Assembly: GCA_003284565.1 (NCBI GenBank)
Contig: QBXO01000012.1
Span: 1 to 50,913, forward strand
Reading direction: 5' to 3'
Origin: SAR116 cluster bacterium AG-321-K23
GTDB taxonomy: Bacteria; Pseudomonadota; Alphaproteobacteria; Puniceispirillales; Marisalimonadaceae
Length of the DNA: 50,913 bases
Numbering within the stretch: position 1 is the stretch's first letter; each line of letters opens with the position of its first letter. This document shows positions 1 through 9,235 of this stretch, one piece after another. The notes under the pieces were generated by a model. That model was not told the origin of the DNA and did not search any database. It saw only the letters and a program-made list of their open reading frames with translations. The position numbers and the translations under genes were made by a program.

Positions 1-86
1 TTTTTTATATCATAAACAAAAAGACCGAATATGATTAGAAAACAAAATAAAATTAATAGATAAACAGACTTGCTTTTTAAAATCAA
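1..86 (-). CDS. mltG: N-terminal fragment of probable MltG (endolytic murein transglycosylase), cut by window edge
   Basis: An open frame begins with a TTG codon at 86-84 that overlaps the fabF stop codon (TTGA overlap) and runs off the window. The 28 visible codons start MILKSKSVYLLI, continue with a strongly hydrophobic stretch and end in VYDIK, which looks like a short cytoplasmic tail plus a single signal anchor. MltG is an inner-membrane protein that cleaves nascent peptidoglycan, and it commonly follows fabF in Alphaproteobacteria. The name rests on that gene order and the membrane anchor, because no catalytic part is visible. Translational coupling to fabF is likely from the overlap. 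Confidence 0.5.
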   Translation of the reverse strand, partial: MILKSKSVYLLILFCFLIIFGLFVYDIK

Positions 87-1351
87 TCTGAACTACCAAT
101 CAATAAACTTGCATTTGTCCCTCCAAATCCAAAAGAATTTGACAATACATTTTTAATAATTCTTGTTTTTGAATTTATTGGTACTAAATCAAATCCTTTA
201 GATTCATGATCAGGATTTATTAAATTATTTGTTGGTGGGACAGTTTGATTTACTATTGATAAAATTGAGTAAATAGCTTCTATAGCCCCAGCTGCACCTA
301 ATAGATGACCAGTTGCAGATTTTGTAGAGCTTATACTAGTATTCTGTAATTTTTCATTAAGAAGTCTTTCTATCGCCTTTAATTCAATTATATCTCCAAG
401 AGGAGTAGACGTACCATGAGCATTTATATAATCCAGATCTGAACCTTTTATACCTGCATCATTAATTGCTGATAACATTGCTCTAAAACCACCATCACCA
501 TTTTCTGCAGGTGCTGTTATGTGATGTGCGTCACCAGATAATCCATAACCCTTTATTTCAGCATATATTTTTGCACCTCTTGCAACAGCATGTTCTCTTT
601 CTTCTAAAACAACTACTCCAGCTCCTTCACCCATCACAAAGCCGTCTCTATCTTTGTCCCATGGTCTAGAACTAGTTTTAGGTTGGTCATTAAAATTAGT
701 GCTTAATGCTCTAGCGGCAGCGAAACCTGCCATACCTATTCTGCAACAAGCTGCTTCTGCTCCACCTGCAATCATTACATCTGCATCACCATAACGAATA
801 ATTCTTGATGCATCTCCAATAGCATGTGCACCTGTTGAACAAGCTGTTACTACAGAATGATTAGGGCCCTTAAAGCCATATTTAATACTCACTTGTCCAG
901 ATAATAAGTTAATAAGTGCGGATGGTATAAAGAAAGGGCTGACTTTCCTTGGACCTTTTGTATTTAACAATTCTGTTGTATTAGATATGGTTTCAAGGCC
1001 TCCAATACCAGAACCAAGAATAACGCCTGTTCTATTTTTTTGATATTCTTTATCTGGTGTCCAGCCAGAATCTTTTACAGCTTCAGTAGCTGCAATAAGA
1101 CCGTAAGCTATAAATCTGTCAATTCTTTTGTATTCTCTTGGCTCTATCCAATCATCGATGTTCAGGCCACCTTCAGGGTCGTCAATTTTTGTGGGAATTT
1201 GACCTGCTATTTTACTTGGTAAATCTGATACATCAAAATTATTGATTTTGTTTATACCAACAAAACCAGAAATAAGTCTTGTCCAATTAATGTCTACGCC
1301 TAACCCTAAAGGTGTTAAAAGACCTAATCCTGTTATAACAACTCGACGCAT
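83..1351 (-). CDS. fabF: Beta-ketoacyl-ACP synthase II
   Basis: This 422-residue enzyme extends acyl-ACP chains by condensing them with malonyl-ACP in the type II fatty acid synthase of the cytoplasm. It is full length for the family. The nucleophile is Cys171 in VTACSTGAHA, and the other active-site residues are His310 (NAHGTSTPLGD), Lys342 and His347 (SATGHLLGAAG). The glycine-rich end SFGFGGTNASLLI is typical. The gene follows acpP closely and belongs to the fabD-fabG-acpP-fabF run on this strand. FabB is the main alternative, but the length and acpP linkage favour FabF. Confidence 0.96.
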   Translation of the reverse strand: MRRVVITGLGLLTPLGLGVDINWTRLISGFVGINKINNFDVSDLPSKIAGQIPTKIDDPEGGLNIDDWIEPREYKRIDRFIAYGLIAATEAVKDSGWTPDKEYQKNRTGVILGSGIGGLETISNTTELLNTKGPRKVSPFFIPSALINLLSGQVSIKYGFKGPNHSVVTACSTGAHAIGDASRIIRYGDADVMIAGGAEAACCRIGMAGFAAARALSTNFNDQPKTSSRPWDKDRDGFVMGEGAGVVVLEEREHAVARGAKIYAEIKGYGLSGDAHHITAPAENGDGGFRAMLSAINDAGIKGSDLDYINAHGTSTPLGDIIELKAIERLLNEKLQNTSISSTKSATGHLLGAAGAIEAIYSILSIVNQTVPPTNNLINPDHESKGFDLVPINSKTRIIKNVLSNSFGFGGTNASLLIGSSD

Positions 1352-1392
1352 AAAAACTCCTAATTATATCTCGAGCGAATAGTATAGGTATG

Positions 1393-1626
1393 TTAACTAT
1401 TTGATGATATAAAGTCTATTGCATCTTTTACGGTTTGTATTTTTTCAGCTGCATCATCTGGTATTTCACATTCAAATTCTTCCTCAAATGCCATAACTAA
1501 TTCTACAGTATCTAAGCTATCAGCACCTAGATCATCTATAAAACTAGCACTATCTACTACTTTTGATTCTTCTACACCAAGGTGCTCAACTACTATCTTT
1601 GTTACTCTACCAGCTATATCACTCAT
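1393..1626 (-). CDS. acpP: Acyl carrier protein
   Basis: A 77-residue acidic protein that carries growing acyl chains on a phosphopantetheine arm. The attachment residue is Ser37 in the [10 protein letters not shown] motif. An in-frame extension reaches codon 1698, but I place the start at 1626: a clear ribosome binding site (TAAGGGG) lies a few bases upstream, and the product beginning [10 protein letters not shown] has the normal ACP length. It sits between fabG and fabF. A gap of about 100 bases to fabG leaves room for its own promoter, as expected for a very abundant protein. Confidence 0.97.
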   Translation of the reverse strand: MSDIAGRVTKIVVEHLGVEESKVVDSASFIDDLGADSLDTVELVMAFEEEFECEIPDDAAEKIQTVKDAIDFISSNS

Positions 1627-1725
1627 TAAAATACCCCTTAATTCAATATAAAAAACAAATTTTTGCTCTCGAGTAACATAAATATTTAAACATGCCAAGC
1701 ATATAATTAACTCTTAACAAAAAAA

Positions 1726-2463
1726 CTATATCATACTCATTCCACCATTGATGTGCAAAGTGGTACCAGTTATAAAACTTGCTTCATTACTTGATAGAAA
1801 TACGCAACCACTTGATATATCTTCCACTCTGCCTAACCTATTTACTGGAATATTAACAATTATCCTATTTTTTTGTTCGTCAGTTAGTTTATCTGTCATA
1901 GGTGTAGATATAAATCCTGGAGCGATAAGGTTGCATGTAATTCCTCTAGCTGCTACTTCCAAAGCTATAGATTTTGTTAAACCTACCAAAGCTGATTTTG
2001 AAGCAGAATAATTGGTTTGACCAGGATTTCCAGTATATCCTACTACAGAACTTATAAATATTATTCTTCCAAATTTTCTTTTTAACATTCCTTTGATAAT
2101 TTGCCTTGTCAATCTCATACTTGCAGATAAATTAATATTAATAACATTATCCCAATCCTCATCTTTCATCCTTAAAAAAAGATTGTCTGCTGTAATACCT
2201 GCATTATTTATAAGAATGTCAATTTGACCAAAGCAAGCCTCTGCTTCTTGTGCTAATGTAGCAATGCCTTCTTTAGTACTTAAGTCAGTAACTATTGTTT
2301 TGGTATCATCTCCTAACTCTAATGATAGACTTTCAAGAATATTTTGTCTCGTACCTGAAAGAATAAGCTTAGCACCTTGCTTTTTCATTTTTTTAGCTAT
2401 AGATTTACCAATCCCACCACTAGCTCCAGTCAGTAAAACAACTTTACCATTCAAATCAAACAT
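1726..2463 (-). CDS. fabG: 3-oxoacyl-ACP reductase
   Basis: A 245-residue short-chain dehydrogenase/reductase that reduces 3-oxoacyl-ACP with NADPH in fatty acid elongation. The cofactor loop is GASGGIG at residues 13-19, followed by the NNAG motif near residue 87. The catalytic set is Ser139, Tyr152 and Lys156 (NYSASK). The C-terminal ITGTTLHINGGMSM is characteristic of FabG. The gene lies about 20 bases behind fabD, so the two are probably co-transcribed. Confidence 0.95.
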   Translation of the reverse strand: MFDLNGKVVLLTGASGGIGKSIAKKMKKQGAKLILSGTRQNILESLSLELGDDTKTIVTDLSTKEGIATLAQEAEACFGQIDILINNAGITADNLFLRMKDEDWDNVININLSASMRLTRQIIKGMLKRKFGRIIFISSVVGYTGNPGQTNYSASKSALVGLTKSIALEVAARGITCNLIAPGFISTPMTDKLTDEQKNRIIVNIPVNRLGRVEDISSGCVFLSSNEASFITGTTLHINGGMSMI

Positions 2464-2484
2464 TTCTATTCTCCATTAAAAAAT

Positions 2485-3414
2485 TTAAATCAAATTTTCA
2501 AAATCCTCAGGATTTTCAAAACATTCTGTTGAAACGTTATTCAACATCCTTTTTGCTATACCTGTAAGAACTTTTCCACTTCCTAGTTCAATAATTTTTT
2601 TAATTCCAATATTATTAGCAAACTGCATAGTTTCTCGCCATCTGACAGTACCAGTAACTTGATTAATTAAATTTTTTTTTAATTCGGTGGGATTAGTATG
2701 GTCTGACGCAGAAACATTAGAAATTATTGGAATTTTAGGTACCTTGAAATCTAAATTATTTAATGCTTCTTCCATAATGACTCCTGCAGGTTCCATTAAG
2801 CGACAATGAAAAGGAGCACTGACAGGAAGTAAAACTGCTCTTTTAACACCACTATTTTTAGATAATTCGATCGCTTTTTCTACTGCTTTTATATCCCCAC
2901 TTATCACTACTTGACCATCTGCATTGTCATTACCAACATCACAAACACCAAGTATCTGAACATTTTGAATAATTTCTTTTGTTTTATTAATATTAATACC
3001 AATTAATGCTGCCATAGCTCCTTTACCTACTGGAACTGCTTTTTGCATGGCTTCTCCTCTTAACCTTAATAAAGTAGCGCAATCTTTAAGGGAGAAAACT
3101 TCAGAAACTGTCATGGCTGTATATTCACCTAGAGAGTGTCCACAAGTAAAATCAGCTAATTGGGTGATGTTTTTATTTCTAATTTTGCTTAATACTCTAA
3201 AAGCAGCAACTCCACATGCCATAAGTGCTGGCTGCGCATTAGAGGTTAATGAAACTTCATTATCAGAACCTTCCCAAATAATTTTTGTTAAATTGAAATT
3301 TAGAGCATCATTAACCTCTTCAAAAACTTCTTTTGCTACTTTAAAGTTATCAGCTAATTTCTTACCCATCCCTATTTTTTGTGAACCTTGTCCAGGGAAA
3401 ACAATAAAATTCAT
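2485..3414 (-). CDS. fabD: Malonyl-CoA:ACP transacylase
   Basis: A 309-residue enzyme that loads malonyl groups from CoA onto ACP, supplying the two-carbon unit for FabF. The N-terminal FPGQGSQ motif and the nucleophile Ser94 in GHSLGEY are present, and the partner histidine lies in APFHCRLM near residue 203. The length is normal. It is the first gene of the leftward fatty acid run and is divergent from rpsF across a 180-base gap. Confidence 0.95.
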   Translation of the reverse strand: MNFIVFPGQGSQKIGMGKKLADNFKVAKEVFEEVNDALNFNLTKIIWEGSDNEVSLTSNAQPALMACGVAAFRVLSKIRNKNITQLADFTCGHSLGEYTAMTVSEVFSLKDCATLLRLRGEAMQKAVPVGKGAMAALIGININKTKEIIQNVQILGVCDVGNDNADGQVVISGDIKAVEKAIELSKNSGVKRAVLLPVSAPFHCRLMEPAGVIMEEALNNLDFKVPKIPIISNVSASDHTNPTELKKNLINQVTGTVRWRETMQFANNIGIKKIIELGSGKVLTGIAKRMLNNVSTECFENPEDFENLI

Positions 3415-3594
3415 TTTAATTCCTCATTTATTTTTAAAAAAATATAATTATTTATTGCATAATTTTAATAAACATTTATGTTCCACAAATGAATAAATTA
3501 CTAGCATAAATTATATTAATTTTATGTACTCCTTTCCATCTAATTTAAGTTGGATAATTTGGGTAAGTACTCATAGAGCCACGAGGAGATAAAA
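3415..3594. promoter_or_regulatory. Divergent intergenic region between fabD and rpsF
   Basis: This 180-base, AT-rich gap separates leftward fabD from rightward rpsF, so it should hold promoters for both the fatty acid operon and the ribosomal operon. A good ribosome binding site (CGAGGAGAT) precedes the rpsF start. I looked for an S6/S18-binding leader hairpin of the known rpsF type and could not support one. Individual -10 and -35 boxes cannot be chosen with confidence in such AT-rich sequence. Confidence 0.5.
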
Positions 3595-3981
3595 ATGGCA
3601 TTTTACGAAAGTGTAATAATTGGAAGACAGGACCTTACTCCCAGTCAATTTGAAACATTAATTGACAAGTTCATATCAGTTATTGAGTCTTTCAAAGGAG
3701 AAATTAAAAAAAAAGAACATTGGGGCCTAAGAAATCTTGCTTATAAAATCAATAAGAATAGAAAAGGTCATTATATTCTCTTAAACATTGATACCAACCC
3801 TGAAGCAATTTTTGAATATGAGCGATTAATGAGATTAGATGAGGATATTATAAGATTTTTAACTATAAAAATTAATTCCATCAATGAAAACCCCTCACCT
3901 TTAATGACTAACAAATCTGATAGACCAAAAAATGAAGCTATTCATGATGATAGCAATTTAACTTTAGATACTGAAAAATAG
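3595..3981 (+). CDS. rpsF: 30S ribosomal protein bS6
   Basis: A 128-residue protein of the small subunit platform that binds next to bS18. The opening [14 protein letters not shown] and the [18 protein letters not shown] segment are typical of bS6, followed by the [11 protein letters not shown] motif. The last 25 or so residues are a hydrophilic tail beyond the folded core, which is common and variable in this family. It is the first gene of rpsF-rpsR-rplI and has a strong upstream AGGAG. Confidence 0.95.
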   Translation: MAFYESVIIGRQDLTPSQFETLIDKFISVIESFKGEIKKKEHWGLRNLAYKINKNRKGHYILLNIDTNPEAIFEYERLMRLDEDIIRFLTIKINSINENPSPLMTNKSDRPKNEAIHDDSNLTLDTEK

Positions 3982-3994
3982 TAGGAAGATTAAT

Positions 3995-4249
3995 ATGACA
4001 CAATTAAATATTAAAAGAAAGGCTTTAAGAAAGCCAAATCTAAAAAGAAGAAAATCCTGCCCTTTTGCTGCACCTAACACACCAGAAATTGATTATAAAG
4101 ATTTAAAGGTTTTAACAAGGTATGTATCAGAAAGAGGAAAAATTATACCGTCTAGAATTTCTGCAGTGTCAGCAAAAAAGCAAAGAGAGTTGTCTAAGGC
4201 TATTAAAAGAGCAAGATTTTTAGCCTTAATGCCCTATGTTGTTGGTTAA
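3995..4249 (+). CDS. rpsR: 30S ribosomal protein bS18
   Basis: An 84-residue, very basic protein that forms a heterodimer with bS6 on the small subunit. RRKSCPF, the [19 protein letters not shown] segment and the [16 protein letters not shown]-terminus are diagnostic. It lies 13 bases after rpsF and 14 bases before rplI, so the three ribosomal genes are surely one transcript. Confidence 0.96.
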   Translation: MTQLNIKRKALRKPNLKRRKSCPFAAPNTPEIDYKDLKVLTRYVSERGKIIPSRISAVSAKKQRELSKAIKRARFLALMPYVVG

Positions 4250-4263
4250 ATATGGAGACTTGA

Positions 4264-4962
4264 ATGAATATAATTTTATTAGAGCGTATCGAAAATTTAG
4301 GTCAAATAGGTGATCTTGTCAAAGTTAAGTCTGGATATGCTAGAAACTTTTTATTACCAAAAGGTAAAGCAGTTTTTGCGTCTAAAGAAAATATACAAAC
4401 CTTTGAAGACAAAAAAGCACAATTAGAAGGTGAAAATATAACAAAAAAAAAAGAAGCACAAGATTTAGCAAACAACCTCAAATTAAAAGAAATTGTTATC
4501 ATTAGAGCTGCTAGTGAATCAGGGCAATTATACGGCTCAGTATCAGCAAAAGATATAGCTAAAGAAGTTACGATTGAAGGTTTATCGATAGATAAATCAC
4601 AAGTTGTATTAAATAAAACACTCAAAACTTTATCTTTTGAAGATGTATCTCTTAGATTACACCCTGAAGTCCACATAAAATTAAAATTAAATATTGCAAG
4701 ATCTTTTGAAGAAGCAAAAGAGCAATCCAAGTCTGGTAAGGCGATTATAACAACAGAGACTACTGGTGGTGATATAAGGTCAGAAAGAGCACAAAAAGAT
4801 GCAAAACGCTTTGAAAAGAAAAGACATGCCAAAGAATTTGAAAAAGTAGATGAAAAACAAACTGAAAGTGAAAAAAATAATATTCCGAAAAATAATAATG
4901 AATCTAAATTATTAAACAAAAAAGAAAAAAAAGTAGAAAAAGAGGATAATAAAGAAAATTAA
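4264..4962 (+). CDS. rplI: 50S ribosomal protein bL9 with long charged tail
   Basis: A 232-residue bL9. The N-terminal domain shows the family signature (MNIILLERIENLGQIGDLV, then GYARNFLLPKGKA), followed by the long connecting helix and the C-terminal rRNA-binding domain ending near residue 150 (HPEVHIKLKLNIA). Beyond this are about 80 residues of low-complexity, lysine/glutamate/asparagine-rich sequence, much longer than the roughly 150-residue E. coli protein. Extended bL9 tails occur in other Alphaproteobacteria, and the role of this one is unknown. Translation of the long opposite-strand frame inside it is not credible. Confidence 0.94.
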   Translation: MNIILLERIENLGQIGDLVKVKSGYARNFLLPKGKAVFASKENIQTFEDKKAQLEGENITKKKEAQDLANNLKLKEIVIIRAASESGQLYGSVSAKDIAKEVTIEGLSIDKSQVVLNKTLKTLSFEDVSLRLHPEVHIKLKLNIARSFEEAKEQSKSGKAIITTETTGGDIRSERAQKDAKRFEKKRHAKEFEKVDEKQTESEKNNIPKNNNESKLLNKKEKKVEKEDNKEN

Positions 4963-5033
4963 GTATTTTATAGGCTTGTTTTTTTTAGATAGATTATTAA
5001 AAATATACCTCCGTTTTATACAGGAGATATTAT

Positions 5034-6527
5034 ATGGATGATAGTTTAATCGAGGACTACATTAATTCTGAAGAAATAATTAAAAATACAAATATAATGC
5101 CTCAAAACCTAGAAGCTGAACAAAGCCTTATAGGATCAATTCTTTTTGATAATAAAGTATTAGAAAACCTTCCTATAAACTTCAATCCAACTTATTTTTT
5201 CGATCCTTTACACTCAAGTATTTTTGAGGCTAGTGTTTCTCTGATAGAGCAAGGTCGTTTAGCAGATCCGCTAACTTTGAAAAATTATCTTAACGATAAT
5301 AAACATAATGTAGATATTGATATTGAAAAATACCTAGTAGACTTAAGAGAAGGGGTATTATCAATAAGTAAAGCAAAGTTTTATGCTGAAGAGATACGTA
5401 ATTGTTACATTAGAAGATCATTGATAATCATAGCCGACGACTTAATTCATAAAGCTAAAAATCCAACTATTGACAAATCTCCTGACCAGGAAATTTCTTC
5501 TACAGAAGAAAAACTATATAATCTTGCTGAAAAAGACCAAATAAATTCGGGACCCGCTGATCTTAATACTATTCTTGTAAATACTACCAAGCTTATAAAT
5601 GAGGCTTATAATAGAAAAGGAAAATTATCTGGAGTTGATACAGGATTTACTGGGATTAATCGTCAATTAGGTGGATTAAATAAATCCGATTTGATAGTTC
5701 TTGCTGGTAGACCTGCAATGGGGAAGACAGCTCTTGCAACGAATATTGGTTTTAACGCAGCAAAGAACAGTAAATTAGAAAAAAATGAACCTATATTAAT
5801 TTTTTCACTTGAAATGTCAGCAGAACAATTAGCTCAAAGAATACTTGCTGAACAAACTGGTATAGATTCCAATAGATTAAGAAATGGTGATATTGATGAT
5901 AATGAATTTTCAAAATTAGTCGTCACTCAAAATAACATACATAATTTGCCTTTTTTCATTGACGATACTCCAGCAATATCTGTTGGGCAAATTGCATCTA
6001 GAGCAAGAAGGTTAAAAAGAACTCATGGATTAGCATTAATTATTATCGACTATATTCAATTAATCAAGGGATCAAAGGCCAGTGAATTCCAAGGAAGAGT
6101 CCAAGAAGTGTCTGATATTACTAGAGGGTTAAAATCATTAGCAAAAGAGTTAAATATTCCTATTTTGGCATTGTCTCAACTAAGTAGAGCAGTAGAGCAA
6201 AGAGAAGACAAGAGACCAATATTAGCTGACTTAAGAGAATCTGGTTCTATCGAACAAGATGCAGATGTCGTGATGTTCGTGTATAGAGAAGAATATTATT
6301 TAGATAAAGGTGAGCCTAGTCAAAGGGAAAACGAAAATCAAGAGAGTTTTAACGAACGATTTATTAAATGGCAAGATAGAAGAAATGCTGCAGAGGGTAA
6401 GGCTGAAATCATTGTTTCTAAACAAAGACATGGACCAACAGGGATAATTCAGGTGCAGTTTGAAGCAAGACTAACAAGATTTATGGATTTAGCAAAAAAT
6501 GAAAATTTACCAGACCAAATTCATTAG
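5034..6527 (+). CDS. dnaB: Replicative DNA helicase DnaB
   Basis: A 497-residue hexameric helicase that unwinds DNA at the replication fork. The N-terminal helical domain begins PQNLEAEQSLIGSILFDN. The RecA-like motor has Walker A GRPAMGKT near residues 225-232, Walker B LIIIDYIQLI, and the QLSRAVEQR and LRESGSIEQDADVV motifs. The C-terminal KQRHGPTGIIQVQF is the usual end. The start is fixed by a strong CAGGAGAT site. No intein is present. It follows rplI, as is common in this gene neighbourhood. Confidence 0.96.
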   Translation: MDDSLIEDYINSEEIIKNTNIMPQNLEAEQSLIGSILFDNKVLENLPINFNPTYFFDPLHSSIFEASVSLIEQGRLADPLTLKNYLNDNKHNVDIDIEKYLVDLREGVLSISKAKFYAEEIRNCYIRRSLIIIADDLIHKAKNPTIDKSPDQEISSTEEKLYNLAEKDQINSGPADLNTILVNTTKLINEAYNRKGKLSGVDTGFTGINRQLGGLNKSDLIVLAGRPAMGKTALATNIGFNAAKNSKLEKNEPILIFSLEMSAEQLAQRILAEQTGIDSNRLRNGDIDDNEFSKLVVTQNNIHNLPFFIDDTPAISVGQIASRARRLKRTHGLALIIIDYIQLIKGSKASEFQGRVQEVSDITRGLKSLAKELNIPILALSQLSRAVEQREDKRPILADLRESGSIEQDADVVMFVYREEYYLDKGEPSQRENENQESFNERFIKWQDRRNAAEGKAEIIVSKQRHGPTGIIQVQFEARLTRFMDLAKNENLPDQIH

Positions 6528-6558
6528 TAAATTATTGTAAATTGTATATTATTATTTT

Positions 6559-7641
6559 ATGAAATCTTGCATAAAAATATCTCTAAGAGATATTAAATCT
6601 AATTGGAAATTAATAAACAAAGTCTCTCATGGAAAGGCAGCAGCCGTCATAAAAGCTAATGCATATGGCTTAGGTATGCTTGAAATAGCTGGAGCTCTAT
6701 TAGAGGCTGGTTGTAATTATCTTTATGTTGCTAATATCGATGAGGCAATACAGCTTAGAAAAAAATATAATTCTAAAAAAATTTCTATTGCAATTTTTGA
6801 AGGATATTTTGAGGGATATCAAAAATTTTATAATGAATATAATCTAATTCCTATAATTAATAGTCTTGATCAGTTGATAAGATTAAATAATTTTGCAGTA
6901 GAGAAAAGGTTTCCAAGGGCTATTCTTAATATTGACACTGGTATGAACAGATTGGGTTTAAATGAAGATGAAAAAAGTTTTTTATTAAAAAATAAAGATT
7001 TATTAAAAAATATTAAATTAGATTTCATAATGTCTCATCTCGCAAATGCACAAGAATATGAAGATAAAAAAAACTTAATACAACTAGATAAAATCAAAAA
7101 TTTTTCTACTAACTTCCCAGATATTAAATTAAGCTTTGCTAACAGTGGTGGAATAAAACTTGGATCAAAATTTTGTCTTGACCAAACCAGGCCTGGGATT
7201 GCTTTATATGGAATAGATAATTTTGGTAAGTGTTTTAACTTAAATTCAAAAAAGTTAAAATTTCCCCTTAAATTGAATGCTCCAATAATTCAAATAAAAA
7301 ATGTAAAATCAGGTGAATCAGTCTCATATGGTGGAATTGATATTTTGAAAAGAAATTCAATATTAGCTACAATTGGAGTAGGTTATGCTGATGGGTGGCT
7401 AAGATTATTAAAAGCTAATAGTGTTTTCTTAATTGAAAATGAAAAGTGTAAAATTGTTGGTAATATAACTATGGATAGTTTTGTACTGGATATTACTAAC
7501 ATAAAAAAACACAATTTAAAAGAAGGAGATCACATTTGTTTATTAGATAATTCTAATATTGAACATATACTTAAAAATAATAACATTATAAGCTACGAAC
7601 TATTAACACTTATGGGTGATCGTTTACATAGAAATTATTAG
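6559..7641 (+). CDS. alr: Alanine racemase
   Basis: A 360-residue PLP enzyme that interconverts L- and D-alanine for peptidoglycan precursors. The PLP lysine is Lys32 in the AAVIKANAYGLG motif, and the second catalytic base is the Tyr near residue 257 in SYGGID. The C-terminal ELLTLMGDRLHRNY is a slight variant of the usual end with its conserved arginine. The upstream Shine-Dalgarno is weak. Position between dnaB and mlaE suggests a single long rightward operon. Confidence 0.93.
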   Translation: MKSCIKISLRDIKSNWKLINKVSHGKAAAVIKANAYGLGMLEIAGALLEAGCNYLYVANIDEAIQLRKKYNSKKISIAIFEGYFEGYQKFYNEYNLIPIINSLDQLIRLNNFAVEKRFPRAILNIDTGMNRLGLNEDEKSFLLKNKDLLKNIKLDFIMSHLANAQEYEDKKNLIQLDKIKNFSTNFPDIKLSFANSGGIKLGSKFCLDQTRPGIALYGIDNFGKCFNLNSKKLKFPLKLNAPIIQIKNVKSGESVSYGGIDILKRNSILATIGVGYADGWLRLLKANSVFLIENEKCKIVGNITMDSFVLDITNIKKHNLKEGDHICLLDNSNIEHILKNNNIISYELLTLMGDRLHRNY

Positions 7642-7672
7642 TTCTTATCATTTTTAAATAAGGTGGTTAACT

Positions 7673-8458
7673 TTGCTTGATTTTTTTTTAGATATTCTCG
7701 GCACTACGGGAAAAAAGTTTATTAATTTTGTCGCAAATATTGGACATTTTTTTATTTTTTTTGGAAGTGCTATCTATTGGGCATTTAAACCACCTTGGTA
7801 TTTTAAAAAGATTTTTCAACAAATTCTAGATATTGGATACTTCTCATTACCTGTGGTAGGTCTAACTACTTTTTTTTCAGGTATGGTTTTAGCCCTACAG
7901 ACTTATAACGGCTTTGCTGACTTCAATTCAGAGTCTACTGTTGCAAGAATTGTTTTAACTTCAATTACTAGGGAATTAGGCCCAGTATTAACAGGTTTGA
8001 TGGTGGCAGGTCGTGTAGGGGCAAAAATGGCTGCAGAAATAGCAACAATGAAAGTTACAGAACAGATAGACGCATTAGAAACATTAGGTACTAGACCTAT
8101 GCAATATTTAATAGCACCTAAAATAATTGCATCGTTAGTTTGTATCCCTTTTTTAGTTTGCATTGGGAATACTATTGGTATTTTAGGAGGTTATGTAATA
8201 GCTATTTACAAACTCAATTTTAATCCAAGTCTATATCTATATGCAACAATGGAATATTTACAGTTAATTGACATTATACAAGGTACTGTAAAGGCTGCTG
8301 TTTTTGGCTTAATAATCTCAATGGTTAGTTGTTATTTCGGATATAATGCGAGTAAAGGAGCTGAAGGAGTTGGGTTTGCAACAACATCATCAGTAGTTAT
8401 TTCATCAGTGATGATTTTAACAAGTACATATATAATAACAGCGTTATTTTTTGGTTAA
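7673..8458 (+). CDS. mlaE: MlaE-type lipid ABC transporter permease
   Basis: A 261-residue inner-membrane permease of the MlaE/TrgD family, which moves phospholipids between membranes to keep the outer membrane asymmetric. It has about five hydrophobic segments and the family signature TSITRELGPVLTGLMVAGRVGAKMAAEIATMKVTEQ split over residues about 100-135, which contacts the ATPase. Translation starts at TTG (7673) behind an AGGTGG site. The next gene, mlaF, follows after 3 bases. No MCE-domain partner (mlaD) is present nearby. Confidence 0.9.
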   Translation: MLDFFLDILGTTGKKFINFVANIGHFFIFFGSAIYWAFKPPWYFKKIFQQILDIGYFSLPVVGLTTFFSGMVLALQTYNGFADFNSESTVARIVLTSITRELGPVLTGLMVAGRVGAKMAAEIATMKVTEQIDALETLGTRPMQYLIAPKIIASLVCIPFLVCIGNTIGILGGYVIAIYKLNFNPSLYLYATMEYLQLIDIIQGTVKAAVFGLIISMVSCYFGYNASKGAEGVGFATTSSVVISSVMILTSTYIITALFFG

Positions 8459-8461
8459 AAT

Positions 8462-9235
8462 ATGGAAAAAATTAAAAAGAAAAAAATTATAATAAAGGTA
8501 AGTGATTTATCAAAAAGCTTTAATAACAATATTGTTCTCAAAAATATAAATTTTCAGTTAATCGAAGGAGAGTCTTTAGCAATTATTGGCGCTTCTGGTT
8601 CAGGAAAATCTGTCCTTTTAAAAAATATAATTGGCATATTACAACCTGATAAAGGATCAATTGTAATCAATGACACGGAAATGGTAAATTTGAGTAGAAA
8701 TTTAAAAGAAAAACTTTTGCTAGATCTTGGAATTACTTTTCAACATGGCGCTTTATTTGATTCTCTTAAAATTTGGGAAAATATAATTTTTAAAACAGCC
8801 AATAAAGAAAAAACAAATAACAAACAAGGTAAACAACTAGCATTTTCAATAATTAAACAACTAGGACTTCAACCTGAAATTTTAGATCTATATCCTTCTG
8901 AAATTTCAGGTGGGATGCAAAAAAGAGTTGCTATTGCAAGAGCAATTTGTGGAAATCCAAAAATTTTATTATTTGATGAACCTACCTCTGGATTAGACCC
9001 TGTAACAGGAAGTTTAATAGATCAGTTAATTAAAACAGCTGTGAAAACAGTTGGTGGAAGCGCTATTACAATTACTCATGATATGGCATCAGTATGCAGA
9101 ATTGCTGACAAAGTTATCTTAATTGATAAGCAAACAATTTCATGGACTGGCACTCCAAAAGAAATGTTTAATTCAGCAAACCAAAAAATACAAGAGTTTA
9201 TCAAACCAATTAATTCTGAAATATTTTTTAAATGA
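8462..9235 (+). CDS. mlaF: MlaF-type lipid ABC transporter ATPase
   Basis: A 257-residue ABC ATPase that powers the MlaE permease. Walker A is GASGSGKS at residues 43-50, the signature SGGMQKRVAIARA lies near 149, Walker B is ILLFDEPTSGLDP, and the switch histidine is in TITHDM. SGGMQ rather than SGGQQ is typical of MlaF. Its stop codon overlaps the radA start (ATGA), so the genes are translationally coupled. The missing mlaD suggests the MCE protein is encoded elsewhere. Confidence 0.92.
   Translation: MEKIKKKKIIIKVSDLSKSFNNNIVLKNINFQLIEGESLAIIGASGSGKSVLLKNIIGILQPDKGSIVINDTEMVNLSRNLKEKLLLDLGITFQHGALFDSLKIWENIIFKTANKEKTNNKQGKQLAFSIIKQLGLQPEILDLYPSEISGGMQKRVAIARAICGNPKILLFDEPTSGLDPVTGSLIDQLIKTAVKTVGGSAITITHDMASVCRIADKVILIDKQTISWTGTPKEMFNSANQKIQEFIKPINSEIFFK

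Noticed and set aside
3500-3594. Possible S6/S18-binding RNA leader before rpsF
   Set aside because: The known motif needs a CCG-containing bulge and a short hairpin; I could not find a convincing fold in this AT-rich leader.
4302-4919. Long open frame of 205 codons opposite rplI
   Set aside because: It lies wholly inside a certain ribosomal gene, has low-complexity composition and no ribosome site; it is an antisense by-product of the lysine-rich tail.
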